Shown piece by piece: positions 25,425 through 37,449 of a stretch of DNA of 64,000 nt. This DNA is from Rostratula benghalensis. Taxonomy: Eukaryota > Chordata > Aves > Charadriiformes > Rostratulidae. The DNA lies in NCBI GenBank assembly GCA_013399305.1, contig VXAI01000039.1:4070501-4134500 (forward strand), read 5' to 3'. The notes beneath the pieces were generated by a model that made no database searches, was not told where the DNA came from, and worked only from the letters and a program-made list of their open reading frames with translations. A program made the translations under genes and the position numbers. Position 1 is the first letter of the stretch, and every line of letters starts with the position of its first letter.

Positions 25425-26095
25425 TGCTGAATTGAGATGTGGGCCTGTGCAAACCTCAGGAAGTTTCACAAGGCTAAGTGCAAGGTCCTGCACACGGGTC
25501 AAAGCAAATACAGGTCCACATGAGGCAGTAAAGTGCGCTTGCAGCCCAGAAAGCCAACTGCATCCTTGGCTGCATCAAATGAAGCGTAGCCCACAGGTTG
25601 AGGGAGGGGATTCTTCTCCTCTGTTCTGCTCTAGTGAGACCCCATCTAGCGTCCTCAGTACAAGAAGGACATGGACCTGTTGAGCAGCTGCAGGGGGAGG
25701 GGCCATGAAGATGTTCTGAGGACTAGAGAACCTCGCTTATGGAGACAGGCTGAGACAGTTGGGGTTGTTCAGCCTGGAGAAGAGAAGGCTCTAGTGACAC
25801 CTTATAGCAGCCTTCCAGTACCTGAAGTACAGGAGAGATGGGGAGGGACTCTTTATGAGGGAATGTAGCAAAAGGACAAGGGTAATGGTTTTAAACTGAA
25901 AGATGGTAGATTTATATTAGATAGAAATCTTTTACTGTAAGGGTGATGAGACACTGGAACTGGTTGCCCAGAGAAGCTATGGATGCCCCTTGCCTGGAAG
26001 TGTTCAAGGCCAGGTTAGATAGTGCTTTGAGCAACCTGCTCTAGTGCGAGGTGTCCCTGCCCATGGCTGGGGAGGCTGGAACAAGGTGACCTCCT
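25425..26095 (+). mobile_element. CR1 retroposon, about 670 bases, 3' terminus lost
   Basis: Blocks in CR1 order: 'gtgcaaacctcaggaag', 'aaggctaagtgcaaggtcc', 'gcacacgggtcaaagc', a long middle part ('gagacaggctgagacagt', 'tcagcctggagaagagaagg'), then 'acactggaactggttgccc', 'gtgtccctgcccatggc', and a diverged last block at about 26085. The 3'-terminal 'attctatg' units, present in most other copies here, are absent. The end therefore decayed or was deleted after insertion. Two adjoining frames on the plus strand (25390-25683 and 25671-25868) are translations of this repeat, not genes. Confidence 0.93.
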
Positions 26096-28559
26096 CACAT
26101 GTTGAACAGAGAAGAAAAGTGCTTTTCCAGACATAGAATTTGTAATACTGAGCTGCCATTCAGTTTGTATATTCACCTACTACGTTTCAAGGATCCTGAA
26201 ATTTAATTCATTGTAGCTTACTCTATATGGATTTAGTTACAAAAGGGTGGGGGGTAACTATAAAGGAAATCTATTCCTCCAAGTGGCAGGCCGTTTTCTT
26301 TGAGAGGTGTTTCTTAAAAGCACAGAAAATCAATTAGCATTTCTCATATTTCATGCTTGGGTCTTTATTTTCATGCCATTCAACGCCAAAATGATACCAT
26401 TGTTCTGGTCATTCCCTTTCCAATGTGGTGCTGCACCACTAGCAGGCATTTGATTTCATCAATAAAATCCCAATTCTTTTCTTGTCTCTGAGAAATACTA
26501 CTTCTGCCCAGTGGAGTAAATTTTTGGATGAAAGATTAAAGAATTGCATGGAACATAATAAAAAATAAGTGAATTGCTCCTTATAACTATTTTAAATTAT
26601 GTCGTGTGGACTTTCTAGATAACATATTTGATGAATGGCTTGGAAATTTTAATAGCAGTTAGAAAATGTGCAATTTGAATTTCTAGTCTCATAAAACTCT
26701 AATCATAGGAAACTTTCTACTAAGCTACAGGGATTTTTTTTTTCTCTCATATTAAGCCTCTTCCAGAACTGAGTTATGGATCACACGACAGCACATTAGC
26801 TGTCAGAGTAAAATTTGGCAGTATACACATTCTCTTTTATGACTTTATAAAATGCCCTATAAACAAATGTTACAAATATATAACTGATATTGGAGGTCTT
26901 AGCCCATAAAGGACTTCAACATAACCACGGGATGAGTTTCAGAGTATTTAATTTCTTGTAGAGGGTGGTGAGGCGATGGGTGTTTGTTGGGTACATGGCA
27001 AATTGCCATGGAAAGGCAGTTTGGTTTTTTTTTTCCCAGTCTCTGCCTGACATTATTCATTGTGTCAGGATGAAAATTTCCAACACTATATAAACTTCAT
27101 ATCTGTGTTTGAACATTTGGCCTTTCCTCAGCATAGCAGTTTAAATGATCTATTCATTCTGAGGGTTGTTACACATTTCCCCTATTTTTAGAAAATTTAT
27201 TAAGGAGAGGAAGATAAGGCCTCAAATTTTCTTCATCAGCCTGACTGCAGACCTGAGTATAACATGGACACTTCAAAGATATCTTTGATGGATGTTAAGA
27301 AATCATTATTTTATTTCACTTGTACCATGTTCTAATATAGGTGAGTTAAGGTAACCGTGACATTCAGCAGAAGGAATTTGGTACTTTACAGGGGGGGTTC
27401 TCTCATTTAAGAAGATACCTATAGTACTTATGATGTGGTCACTCTTTTTTTTAAATCTGTGTAAGTAAGTCTGTAATGGGAACTAATAAATTATTTCAGT
27501 TCTCATCTCATCAGGACTAAACTGCAAAGTCTGAATTTCCAGGAAATGAGATCTCAGATGAAATCACCCTTATTTAAACTAAATCTAAAGTGTCTAGTAC
27601 CTGAAAAATGGAAGATACACACAGAGATGCATACACAATAAAAGGAAATAGTTCTTCTGGGGAGAGGACAGATGCATAAGTGATACTACCACCTCCTCAG
27701 TGTCAAAGTCCTTGCGAGAAGATGAGATTGAAGAATAGCCATAACACTTGCCCAAGGTTTTATTTATAAAGAGATAAAATTACCCATAGCTTTTAAACAG
27801 TCTGGTAGATAACTTTAAGAGAGAGGCAAACAGAAAGGTTTATTTAATTTATCAAGACAGATTTCCATGTTTGCTTTTTTTCTCCGAATATGTGTACATA
27901 TATATAGATTTTAAATAACTCTATCTCAAGATTTACTAATAACAAGCCATGCAATTAAGAGAAAGTATAAAATTAAAATAAGCATGATAAAGTACAGTGT
28001 CTTAGAAAACTAATTTCCAAATAATTTTAACCAGACTCAGTGTCAAAAGAGGTCTATACAGTTGAGAGTCAGCAGTGTGAAGCAGGATGTATCTGACCTT
28101 TTTGGGATTACAGACTGAAGAAGGTATGACTGGTTAGTTCAGCAGCATTTCCCTCCCTCACAGCCATTCTCCCTGCAGTAATGGCATTAAGCAGAATTAT
28201 ATCTGGGCAAGGATCTGGCAGTGTATCCAATGCATCTACACATGTGTGTCTGAAGGAGCAAACTGGGTGATAGTTTAGCAATTATCTATTAGCAACTATT
28301 AGCAATATGTTTAGCAAATACTCCAAACAAGGGAAATAAAGAAAACTACCTTTGTGCATAGAAAGAGGAAAATCACATAAATGCTACAATATTGGATATC
28401 CCAGGCTAACTGCAGACATTTATTGTTAAACTGTACGTCTATAAAAATAATATTAGAGAAGATATTAGGCCATATGGCTTGTAATTTGGGCTTTTAATTT
28501 TAATGTCATTAATTTGAAAATTGGTAAAATAACCAGGCTTGTTTATCTCCATTTAGATA
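26096..28559. other. AT-rich unique sequence with an enhancer-like patch
   Basis: No genes or recent repeats are visible. A 17-base palindrome lies at 26994-27010. The patch 26320-26480 has the dense, non-repetitive look of vertebrate conserved noncoding DNA ('cattcaacgccaaaatg', 'gcaccactagcaggc'), but conservation cannot be judged from one sequence. Confidence 0.35.
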
Positions 28560-29409
28560 CCTTATTTTACAACTATTTCTCTATCTCATTCCGTCTTTCC
28601 CCTTCATCTTCCCCTTGCACTTTTTTCTCCTTTTCCTTGTGGAAAGCTTTATTAAGACTGTGCATGGTCAAGATTAAGATAGGAATCTTGCTGAGTTTAG
28701 GAAGGGGAAAGGAAGGTGGTACCAGTGTAGTTCTCTACTTCCAGTTGTCCCTTTGTCCCTAGTTCTCTTTTGCCATCACTCCAAGGTCCCTCTCTTGCAC
28801 CATGCAGCCATCATCAGGGTTGACGGCTCCTCAGAAAGTGTCTGCCTTTCTTGCTTTTGCAGAAATTGTGAATTTCCTTGAGTTTACTCCTCTTCATCTT
28901 TTTGCCTCTCTTGTTTTCTCTGTTGTCAGCTCTGGATTTGGGGATTTCCCAGTTTAAGATGCAAAACATCTGTGTGAAAAATCTCTCCTTATGCTGATTT
29001 CTGATGGTTCATGTCTGTCAATGAAGGCTCTACACTTGCCAGTTTCCCAGCTGAACTTCTCCGTGTTAGTTACATTCATATTTATAATCCAGTTTACTGT
29101 TTAAATGCACAAAAATCCCTCTTTTTCTCGCTGTTCCTCTCTCTACAGAGGATCTTGATTTCTTCCAGAAGAACAATAAGTAATCTAACCTGGCTGTTCC
29201 TGTCCTTTAAGGTCTCTTCCATTCCCTGAACAGCCCCTCTTAGGAAGTGTATAAGAATCTCTCTTATCTGTTTGGTTTTGTGGGTTTTTTTGTTTGGTTT
29301 TTTTTTCCCTTTCACCACACCATGATCATCCCACAGTAGTTACTGTTTTATCACTTTCACTTTTCTTGTTTTCTTTCCCATTCTTCTTAACCTCTTTCTG
29401 CTCCTAGGT
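28560..29409 (+). other. pyrimidine-skewed sequence, possible 5' part of the L2 relic
   Basis: The plus strand is strongly C/T-rich, with words such as 'ttccccttcatcttcccc', 'ctgttcctctctctacag' and 'ggtctcttccattccctg'. L2-type LINEs have a C/T-rich coding strand, and a clear L2 relic begins immediately downstream, so this may be its decayed upstream part. I cannot align it block by block. A T/GT-rich low-complexity stretch lies at 29272-29310. Confidence 0.35.
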
Positions 29410-30660
29410 TCCTTTCACCCTTCCAATACACCTCATCCCAAGAACTGATAAAAAAAGGTGCTGTGTGTATACACCATAGGTATTATCTCTAATCTTGTAT
29501 AACAGAGTTACTCTGCCCTCATTCCATCACAGACTGTTGTTAATCCAGCATCCATATCTTGTAGATTTTTGAAATTGCTCTAACCAAAGTCTTCAATGAC
29601 TGTTTCCTTGCAAAAACCCGGAACATTAAGAACTTTTCAGCCTGTGATATCTTCATTTCTCCAGCCTTCTGCAGTTTTTCCTCCTGGATCTGTTTGTAAT
29701 CACACCTTCAGCATGCATCACAGCAGTTCCCTCTCTAGCTGCTTTCTGGGGCCTCAGAAGGCTCTGTCCTGGATCTTTTTGTCTTTGCAAAATTTGTTTC
29801 TCATTGATTGCTCATCTCAACTATTGTCTCTAGGAGTGTGAATAACACATCTGCCACTTCCATCTTGTCACTGTGGCATCAACTCACATTCAAACTGTTA
29901 TATCAGAGGTCTCATGTTTTTCTACTCAAATCTCTCCTTGTTATTGTCTTCTTCAGTGGATAGTTGTTAGTCAGGACTGGAGACTATTGGCATTTTGCTG
30001 TGATCCTCACACATAAATCACATAAAAATTCTGTAGATACTTTCTGGGTAATATTTTATCCACACATCCAGCTAAAACTGTCCAGACCATCTTGATTTTT
30101 TGCAACACCCTTTTCCATTGTCTTTTATAAATAAAGTTTTGGGCTGCTCATATTTAGTGAGAATTTCTTGAAAAACCCGGTCACTTTGAATGTGAAAAAT
30201 ATTTGTTGCTGTTCAAGGTCCTACATGGTCTGCCCTTCTCTAATTAGTTATTTATTGCCTTTCACTAAAGAATGATACCACTTTCAGTTGTTCACTTCTT
30301 AAGGTTTTATGATATTTTCATTGGTCTCCTAAGCTGTACCTCCCATTTGGGGGAAAAAAGCACCTCGTTGCCATCCATCACGCTACCTTATCATGACTCA
30401 AGCACTCTGCTTGTTCTTGATGTATAGTGAAAAACAACACATTAGTTATTTAACTGACATGACAAGCTAACTACCTCCTGTTATTGCCCAGTGTGCATTC
30501 TTTGTATTATGTTTCATCTCCTATCTAGATGGCAAGCTCACTAGAAGAAATAACAGTATATTTTGAGTTTTGATGAACAACTGCTTCTGCAGTTGGGTCT
30601 TGGTCCACACCTAGAGTTTTTTGAGTATACAAATAAAAGAGCTGTCAAATAAAAGTAATC
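29410..30660 (+). mobile_element. ancient L2-type LINE relic with reverse transcriptase blocks
   Basis: Several L2 landmarks occur in the right order on the plus strand. At 29571 the frame reads E-I-A-L-T-K-V-F-N-D followed by F-L-A-K, matching the L2 block ETAL-KVTNDLLLAK. At 29745-29795 another frame reads S-G-A-S-E-G-S-V-L-D-L-F-V-F, matching the SGVPQGSVLGPLLF motif of the reverse transcriptase. Near 29865-29890 lies the decayed position of the YADD catalytic site. Farther on are 'agctaaaactgtccagacc' and 'gttcaaggtcctacatgg', the counterpart of the 'attcaaggccct' block. The 3' end carries 'gatggcaagctcac' and 'gttgggtcttggtccacac', matching the 'gtaagctc' and 'gggtcctggtccatg' words of reptile L2-type ends, and finishes in an AAATAAAAG-rich tail. 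All frames are broken by shifts and stops, so the element is inactive. Confidence 0.7.
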
Positions 30661-33293
30661 ATTCAGAGGGTTTTGTCTGTCATTCCCAGTAGTCCAGCTC
30701 ATAGTGAAGGAATAAAATGCATTTGTACTTCAAGGGTTTGCAGGAGCGTGCTATTTTGAGCCATTGCATAGGGGTATTCCACTGTATTTCCTATCCTCCC
30801 AAAGCACCTTGACAGATTCCAACACAGAAAAGGCATATACCACAGAATTCAGTTACCATAACATTTTATTTTAGTCTTCCTGGCTTTAGTAGTAAATTTG
30901 GATTAACATATAATTTACATAAGAGCATATGGATTTTTTTAGGATGAACATATAATAATTGATCAGCTAAATAAGTACACTGAATCAATTAGTTACTCCT
31001 AGCACACAATAATAATGGGTTATTTTCATTTGACATCGCACTTTCTTTACATCATTAATGTTTATATTAATTTTCATTCTCTTATCTATTAAAAGTTCCT
31101 CAGATACATAATGCAATCAGATTACCTATTATTAAAAAAATGTAAATTAAATTTTCAGTATTGTTTTGTTCATGATTGAATTGAAAGTCCGTAAAGATTG
31201 GGTTAAGATCAGACATTTTTGGATAGTGTCATTTCTACAAGGACTTTTTTTTTTTTTTTATTAGATGGGGTACTCAGGAAACAAGTTGCTCCCTTTTTTA
31301 AGTAATGTGCTGCTTCTAAGCCTACTAATTGATTGCTCTCATTGTAAAAATATGCACATTAACATTCTCTATTAAATTTGAATTGGGCCATTTAAAGCAC
31401 ATAGGAAGTAAATTATTTCACTTTAGATTATAATCACACTTGGAAACCTTGGACAGAAGGCAACAGAGAAATGTAATACAGTTGCTTAAAAAGCTAAAAG
31501 TTCTTTTAAAAAGGTCAGTTTATGGATTTCTATTAGTCCACAGAAAGGGAAAGGAGACATTCCAACCAATAGAAAATCTACCAGGGAATAATATTTTTTT
31601 TAAAAAGGCTGTTCAATGAAAAGGAAATAATCTGAAAGCAATAATGCCAAATGGAAATGCACAAGAGAATGAATAAATTGCTTTTTTCACCCAGTAAAAC
31701 CATTAATAGTGGCAGTTTTCATAATAATTGTCTTATTTTGCAATGTAAAATTATACTAAAAGGGGATTGAAATAGAGTTCTCCTTACAGAGAAGATATGA
31801 ACCACAATGACTGTTTTTAAAAAAAACCTAAAACCAAACTAACCAATGACTATTTTAAAGTATTATAGGAAGCTAATGAAGACCTCTTCAGGATGCATTC
31901 TTTATTGGTTGGGGAATATAATTTGTGGCTGGCTCTTTCTAAACCCACTCTGTTACCATCCTGGGACCTTTTCGACATTGTGGATTATAATATCTCCAGT
32001 TCATCCTATTATCAGCTATTGAAACGACAGCTTTGAATTTTACCTTACTCGTTTTGTCAGCACTACAAAATATACAGATAGATACTGTTTGTTTTGGTTT
32101 GGTTTTTTTCTGTGTTATTTTCAACATTATAAAGCCCTTCCAAGTATTTTGTGCTTCTAAAGTCTAAGCTAATGATGGACATGTTAATGTCGAGGCATAA
32201 ACTTTTAACACTTAAGAACTCAACATGCATGTGATGGGGTTTTTTTTCTGAAAATTTCTAAAGAAATTCTAAAATATTTTCTGTAAGACTCGTTATAGAT
32301 GTTTATTCCTGACACGTGAGCACATGTGAAGTTGAGGACAAGTTGTGACTGGAAAGTTTCTCACACATGGACTAAAAAATACCGTGACAAAGATCTCTGT
32401 GGGGTGGTCTGGTTTCTGTTAACTTCTCTTCTAATGGAATTCTAATTTTGGGAGCTCAATTAGTTCAGGTTAATATTGTGACATTCTTCTAAAGAACTTA
32501 AAGCAATCTCACAGTACAGGAGGTAGATCAAAAAAAATGGGACATTCATTCGGGTGATTCATGGGGCCAATCCATGTCAGGGTTATGAGTATCTGGTAAT
32601 AAAAAGGAACATAATTGACTATGAACAATAGGTTTTCTGGATATTTTCAGGCTAAAAAGTTAGTTGGTACTACAGAGGAACAAAAAATTATTTTTATTTT
32701 TTTTCCTTTAAAAATTTGTACTGATACATTATTCTTTACAATATTTCCTATAGGTAAGATGATCCTATTTAAAAAAATTGACATTTTATTCCTTCCATCT
32801 GTATTTATACTGCAAATGCTTTTATATTTTCTATCACAAATAAATACCTCTTCTTATATTAAGGTTTATGTACTGTAGTGGAGTAACAGACAAAAAGCTA
32901 TAAAACCACCAGAATCTTTTAAAGAAATATAGGTGGTGTTTTTTTTTTAATCCAAGTGAATCTAAATTTAAAGTTCAGTGAGGTGTTGTTGAGGTTGTTT
33001 TATCCTTTCCTTTTAAATGTAGTTATTTTCTGGTATAAGTCATTCATCTAGTTTTTAGTCTACAGGCTTATTTGGCAAGTATGTAGCAAAAATTACTAAC
33101 TGAACATGAAGTTAGCTTCTAAGATGTCTCTGCTCTGAGACATGTCTTTGCTTAAGAGATGCCAGAAGGGAAATCAGAAAGTAAAGACCTCAGCAAAAAG
33201 AAATAAATATATAAATATTGAAACGTCTTGGTATGTGAAAGAACGTTAAATAACAGGAAATTATATAGAAGAGACTTGATAGAACTTCTAGGG
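30661..33293. other. very AT-rich unique sequence, nothing recognised
   Basis: Holds a 15-base T run (31245-31259) and other short A/T tracts. The 87-codon plus-strand frame at 32615 is rich in Phe, Ile and Leu, as expected for a chance frame in T-rich DNA. Confidence 0.4.
31245..31259. repeat. poly(T) run, 15 bases
   Basis: An uninterrupted T run in 'ggac' + T15 + 'attagatgg'. Confidence 0.95.
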
Positions 33294-33336
33294 AAAAAAA
33301 AAACAACCAACCAACCAAAAAACAAACCCCCCAAAA
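33294..33336. repeat. (CAAC)n / A-rich simple repeat
   Basis: Ten A residues, then 'caaccaaccaaccaaaaaac' and a C run. The opposite strand, rich in T and GTTG, gives the 71-codon low-complexity frame at 33152-33367. Confidence 0.9.
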
Positions 33337-34067
33337 GGAGGAAAACTGTTAGGTCATTGTAAAACACTAAACAAAATAAATAATTTTATGTATTGCATAA
33401 CCTAAAGGACCATCTGGGTAGGTAAAGTATATTTAGCAGTGGCCATTTTCTACAATCAGCCTCAGAAGACCCTAAAGATAGCTGCTTCAGCATACATTAT
33501 CTTTTATTAATTAAATTACTTATCCTTAAACAGAAACTCATTGCATAATTTTTCTTTCTCTTCACCTAGAATGAAAACAGTGGGATGGCTTTTTTCTTGT
33601 TATGAACATCCTGATTTGAAATGAGAGGAAGATCAGTTATAAGTTATCCCAGAGACCATATTTTGGTAAAATGGGATTATGATGAGAATGTTTGACCTCT
33701 AAACTAAGACACTCAGATACTAAATACAGATTATACATTATCTCAAAGGGAACCCATAACTGACGTTTGAAACTTAGGTCTAAAGAGGATGAGGAAGGAA
33801 ACAGAGTCATCAGCAACATTTCTGGTATGCCAGCTGGGGCTGAAGCTAAATAATACTCACAGACGTGCAGGCCTGAGCTGCAGCAGAAAAACACTTTGCC
33901 ATAGTAAGATTCACACATTTTTGAGTTTCCTTGCAGAGACACACTCTACGGCCACAGACAGTCGTCTGTCATACACTGACAGGGAGTAAGAGTGTCACTT
34001 GTGCCAGAGACCTCCCGGCCTCGGTTGGTCCTGCCAAGAGCAGCCTGGCAAGCTGCAGTTCTGAGGC

Positions 34068-34075
34068 TATAAAAA
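34068..34075 (+). promoter_or_regulatory. possible TATA box
   Basis: 'ggctataaaaatc' follows about 120 bases of higher GC ('acctcccggcctcggttgg'). If real, transcription would start near 34098. AT-rich DNA yields TATA words often, and no downstream gene is visible, so support is thin. Confidence 0.15.
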
Positions 34076-35628
34076 TCTAAAGAGAAACAGAAAAGGTCCA
34101 GGGACACCTTGCAAATGTAGCATTCATGTAAGTTTATCTTAGTGGCACCACGCCTTAATTTTGTAGCAGGGAATGATCAGAATATGAAGTGAGGACGTTG
34201 CTTTGTAGGTTTTTGTTTCAGAGTTGTTCTTTTTATTTTCTAGCTGGAAATTGTAGTTCAGGAGTAATGAGTCAGGCACACTGGTGGGCTTAGCTGGTTC
34301 ACTTGCATCTGAAGACACATTAATTGCATTCTCCATTCAGCTGTGGTTAAGCTTGAAAGGTGGTGGTGTGGGGGGAAGTCCTATAGGTTGTTTAGACACC
34401 TCACGTCAGTGAAGGAGAAACTGCAGGTTACCACTCCTACAGTATGAGCCTTAGTGAAACAAATCAAAATATCCTTGGTTTACTGATAGTTCCCATTTTG
34501 CAGAACAGCTTCAGATATCTTTAATACATGAATCTATTTGAAATTATCTTCTAAGAACAAGTGGTGACATATTCATTTTGGGTGATTTTAATTTCTATTT
34601 ATGTGCTAATATTTTTTTGATTGAGGAAGGTAGTGACAAAGGGAAATTGTTTTAAAAAGGGGGGGTTGTATAAACATTTTTCAAGGGTTAATTCTTGATG
34701 AGTAGGTAACTAAGAAAATTGTTAATCTCAAAAAAGGAGAACTCTTCCATAGCTTTGGGTTTGAAATCTTCTCCTGCCCTTTCTATCCTTCACTGAATTG
34801 AAATTAAGACAATTATTATTGGAATACTGGTTTCAGAAGTAAGTGGATATTTTATCTTGGTTGTATTGTGCAAGTGTCTGCTAGGAGGTGGTCAGAATCG
34901 TAGGATGACTCTCTCTCTAAATTTCTTACAAAAGTTGGAGTCATTAATAGTATAGTTTTTAAAAAAATATAGTGTAAAAATTTAGAAGACAGTCTCATTT
35001 TAAAGAAAGGAATGGAAAGCTTTACCTCGACTAACTTAATTTTTTATTCAGTGTAGTATTAGACAGCAGATTAAAATAGAAGGATGAGCAGTAAAAATTC
35101 TTAATATAATTCCATCTGCTATTGTAAAGCCTATGTTTGGTTTTACCCTCTCATCTCTACAAGGACAATTAATATGAGTTTCTAATCACTCATTCCTTCT
35201 GTTTCAAAAGAATAAGAGAGGTGGCACTTAAATAGGTACTGAGCTGCATGAAAGAAGTATTTTTGGTAATTAGAAACGGTAGAGAAAAAAGATTCTAATG
35301 ACAAAAAATGAACATTAGCAGATTGACATTTTCAAGTGTCTGAATGACACAAAGAACAAGTGCACTATTATACAAACTTGTTTCCTAGAACAGAAAATGG
35401 GTTGAAGAAAATTGCTTAGAATGAATTGCCGTCAAGTTGAGTTACAGGGGAAAATTAAAAGAGGTTTTATAGAACAGTCAATGAATGAGGTAGTACATTA
35501 AGACTCCCGAGCAACCATTTATCTTAGGGTTAGTGTGATATAATGAGAACTGGGTCATTTATTCATGAATAATATATATGTATATTTACCTAAGGTTGGT
35601 AAACATAATTAAACATATCTTTTCCTTG

Positions 35629-35649
35629 AGTTGCCTTCTGAAGGCAACT
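35629..35649. repeat. perfect 21-base palindrome
   Basis: 'agttgccttc', one T, then 'gaaggcaact': 10-base arms without a mismatch around a single central base. Confidence 0.9.
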
Positions 35650-36579
35650 TGCTAAATCCTGCAGGAAAACTGTCAGCAGAGAGGTTAGCTCTGTACATCA
35701 GAAGCAGTGCTGTTCCCTCAGGATTCTTCTCCCAGCTGTGGTGTTAATTCCTCAAACTTGCTCTGTGCCTATGTTTTTTGCCAGAGTAACTACATCACTG
35801 AGCACTGGGAAAAGAATTGCTGAGCTAACAACTGGCAAAAGTTAAATATATTGCTGATAATGTCTCTATTGTGGCATATATGTTTGGGGATATGGCTAAA
35901 CTGTGAAGATAATTATTCCTTGTTTCGAGTAGCAGAATCAGTGACCACAGAGTGTGGCTGGTACAAGACTGAGCTGAGGTAGCTGCACTGTAAATGGTAC
36001 CTTGTGCACATTGATCCTCATTAATAGTGAGTGAGATTTAGCTATTCTGTTATATCTATTTTAAGTGTGGGAAAAAATATTTACTTTTATCCTCACTATT
36101 CCAAAAGATTATGTAATTAATATATTCTCAACTACTATATAGACCTGTAAATTTTTTCAAGAAGTTTCCAAACCCAGAGGAAATTAGAAGAGGAGGAAAA
36201 ACCCGCAGCTCTTTCAGTTAAACGACAAATGGACCTGGTTGCTGGCAGGTTCTTTTCCAGTGAAACAAGTACCTTTGTTTTGTAAGATGAGAAGTTTGGA
36301 AGAAGAGTACTAGTGCTGCAGCAAGTTCTCCACATCCCCCTGTGTCAGTGATTAGTAAAATATATCATTAGATTAATACATAAAATACAAGATTCTGTGG
36401 GATATATTAAGGAGTATTAGGACCTGAAGTCCAGGAGCTGATATATTCATTAGATATATGTTTTATAGCAGAAAATAAGGACTTTCTTATTAGACCATTC
36501 AGTGATATATGAAGAAATAATTACAAAATCTGTCCTTTGTTTTACCAGGAGAAATGTTTGTTGTTCTAAAATGTGTGTT

Positions 36580-37356
36580 CTGTAAAAGGCATCCCACAAT
36601 TAAAGGCTCCCCCATTCATGTTTGCGGATCAAAACCATGAAAAGGCTCGCCCCATGCAAACAACAACAATAGCTACCACATTGTGTGCATTTATTTTTGG
36701 ATGAAAAACACTGTTGTCTCTTTAGTTAATAATCTCTGCCAATTTGGCCTGACTGATTTACTGCACATCATTTACTGCTGCTGTCCAAATAATCTCTATT
36801 CATGTCAATAAAAGGCAATGTCAACAACTGTAATAATAGTGCACTTGTTTTTTCACCACTCCAAAAAGAAAAGACATCCTGGGTTCAGAGCAATCCTGAA
36901 AGAAATAATGTTAATGAATGGCTGTGTGCACTATGGCAAGTGAAAAACCTCCCCAAGGGTATTGCATAACCCAGCATCGACGTGACGTGGCTGCCTTCCC
37001 CAGTGCACACCTTGCTTGGTCTTGTTGACATCAGTGCAATTGCGCAGGGCACAGGTTAGCACAGAATTGTCCCCAATACCTCTAGAGAAGCCAAAAGGCT
37101 TTATCCCCATAGACCAACTGACATTGAAGAAACACAAGATAATTTGCATCTGCTTCAGCTCTAGTTCATCTAACCCAATGGGAATAAGTAGTTATGCAAA
37201 CTTTGAAAAGTAAGAGCAAAGAGAAAATTAAGTGCTGTAACCTCTCACTGATGTTTTTATGCTCCAGACTAGAATAGTAACTCTCTCCCTGAAATAAAAG
37301 TCAGTTTCTGTGTCTTTCACAAGGGCATTCCACACTTTCAGAGACTGAATTTTCTT
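36580..37356. other. conserved-element-like, CpG-raised cluster
   Basis: Dense non-repetitive sequence with transcription-factor words: the octamer-like 'atgcaaac' (36654), 'gccaatttggc' holding inverted NFI half sites (36738-36748), 'gtgacgtggc' (a CREB/ATF-type core near 36981) and 'atttgcat' (37143). CpG density rises near 36975-37050. Opposite-strand frames of 65-72 codons overlap at 36931-37213. This is the look of a vertebrate enhancer cluster, but a single sequence cannot show conservation. Confidence 0.3.
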
Positions 37357-37449
37357 TCAGTTTTTTCTCGGCCCTGGACCTCCTGTAACGGGATCTGATT
37401 TGGCGTCACTCTCTGGTAGGCTCCCCACGCCATCTGGAGAAGAGGCTTT
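37357..37449 (-). other. candidate 30-codon terminal coding exon, unassigned
   Basis: On the minus strand a strong acceptor ('ttcattcactctgcag') ends at 37450 and is followed at once by 30 sense codons and TGA (37359-37357). The peptide begins KASSPDGVGSLPESDAKSD and ends GGPGPRKN. It is rich in Gly, Pro, Ser and charged residues, like the disordered tail of a cytoplasmic or nuclear protein, and unlike the Phe/Ile/Leu-rich chance frames elsewhere in the window. Its DNA has four CpGs in AT-rich surroundings. No partner exon, gene or family is recognised. A second minus-strand frame also spans the same DNA, so this remains a prediction. Confidence 0.22.

Larger units (their letters stand above)
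33337..36579. other. unique sequence with a weak promoter-like site
   Basis: No repeat or gene recognised. At 34068-34075 a TATAAAAA box lies just downstream of a GC-raised stretch (33940-34060). A 21-base palindrome lies at 35629-35649. Confidence 0.35.

Noticed and set aside
25390..25868. Two plus-strand frames of 97 and 65 codons
   Set aside because: They lie within the CR1 copy and are decayed repeat sequence, not genes.
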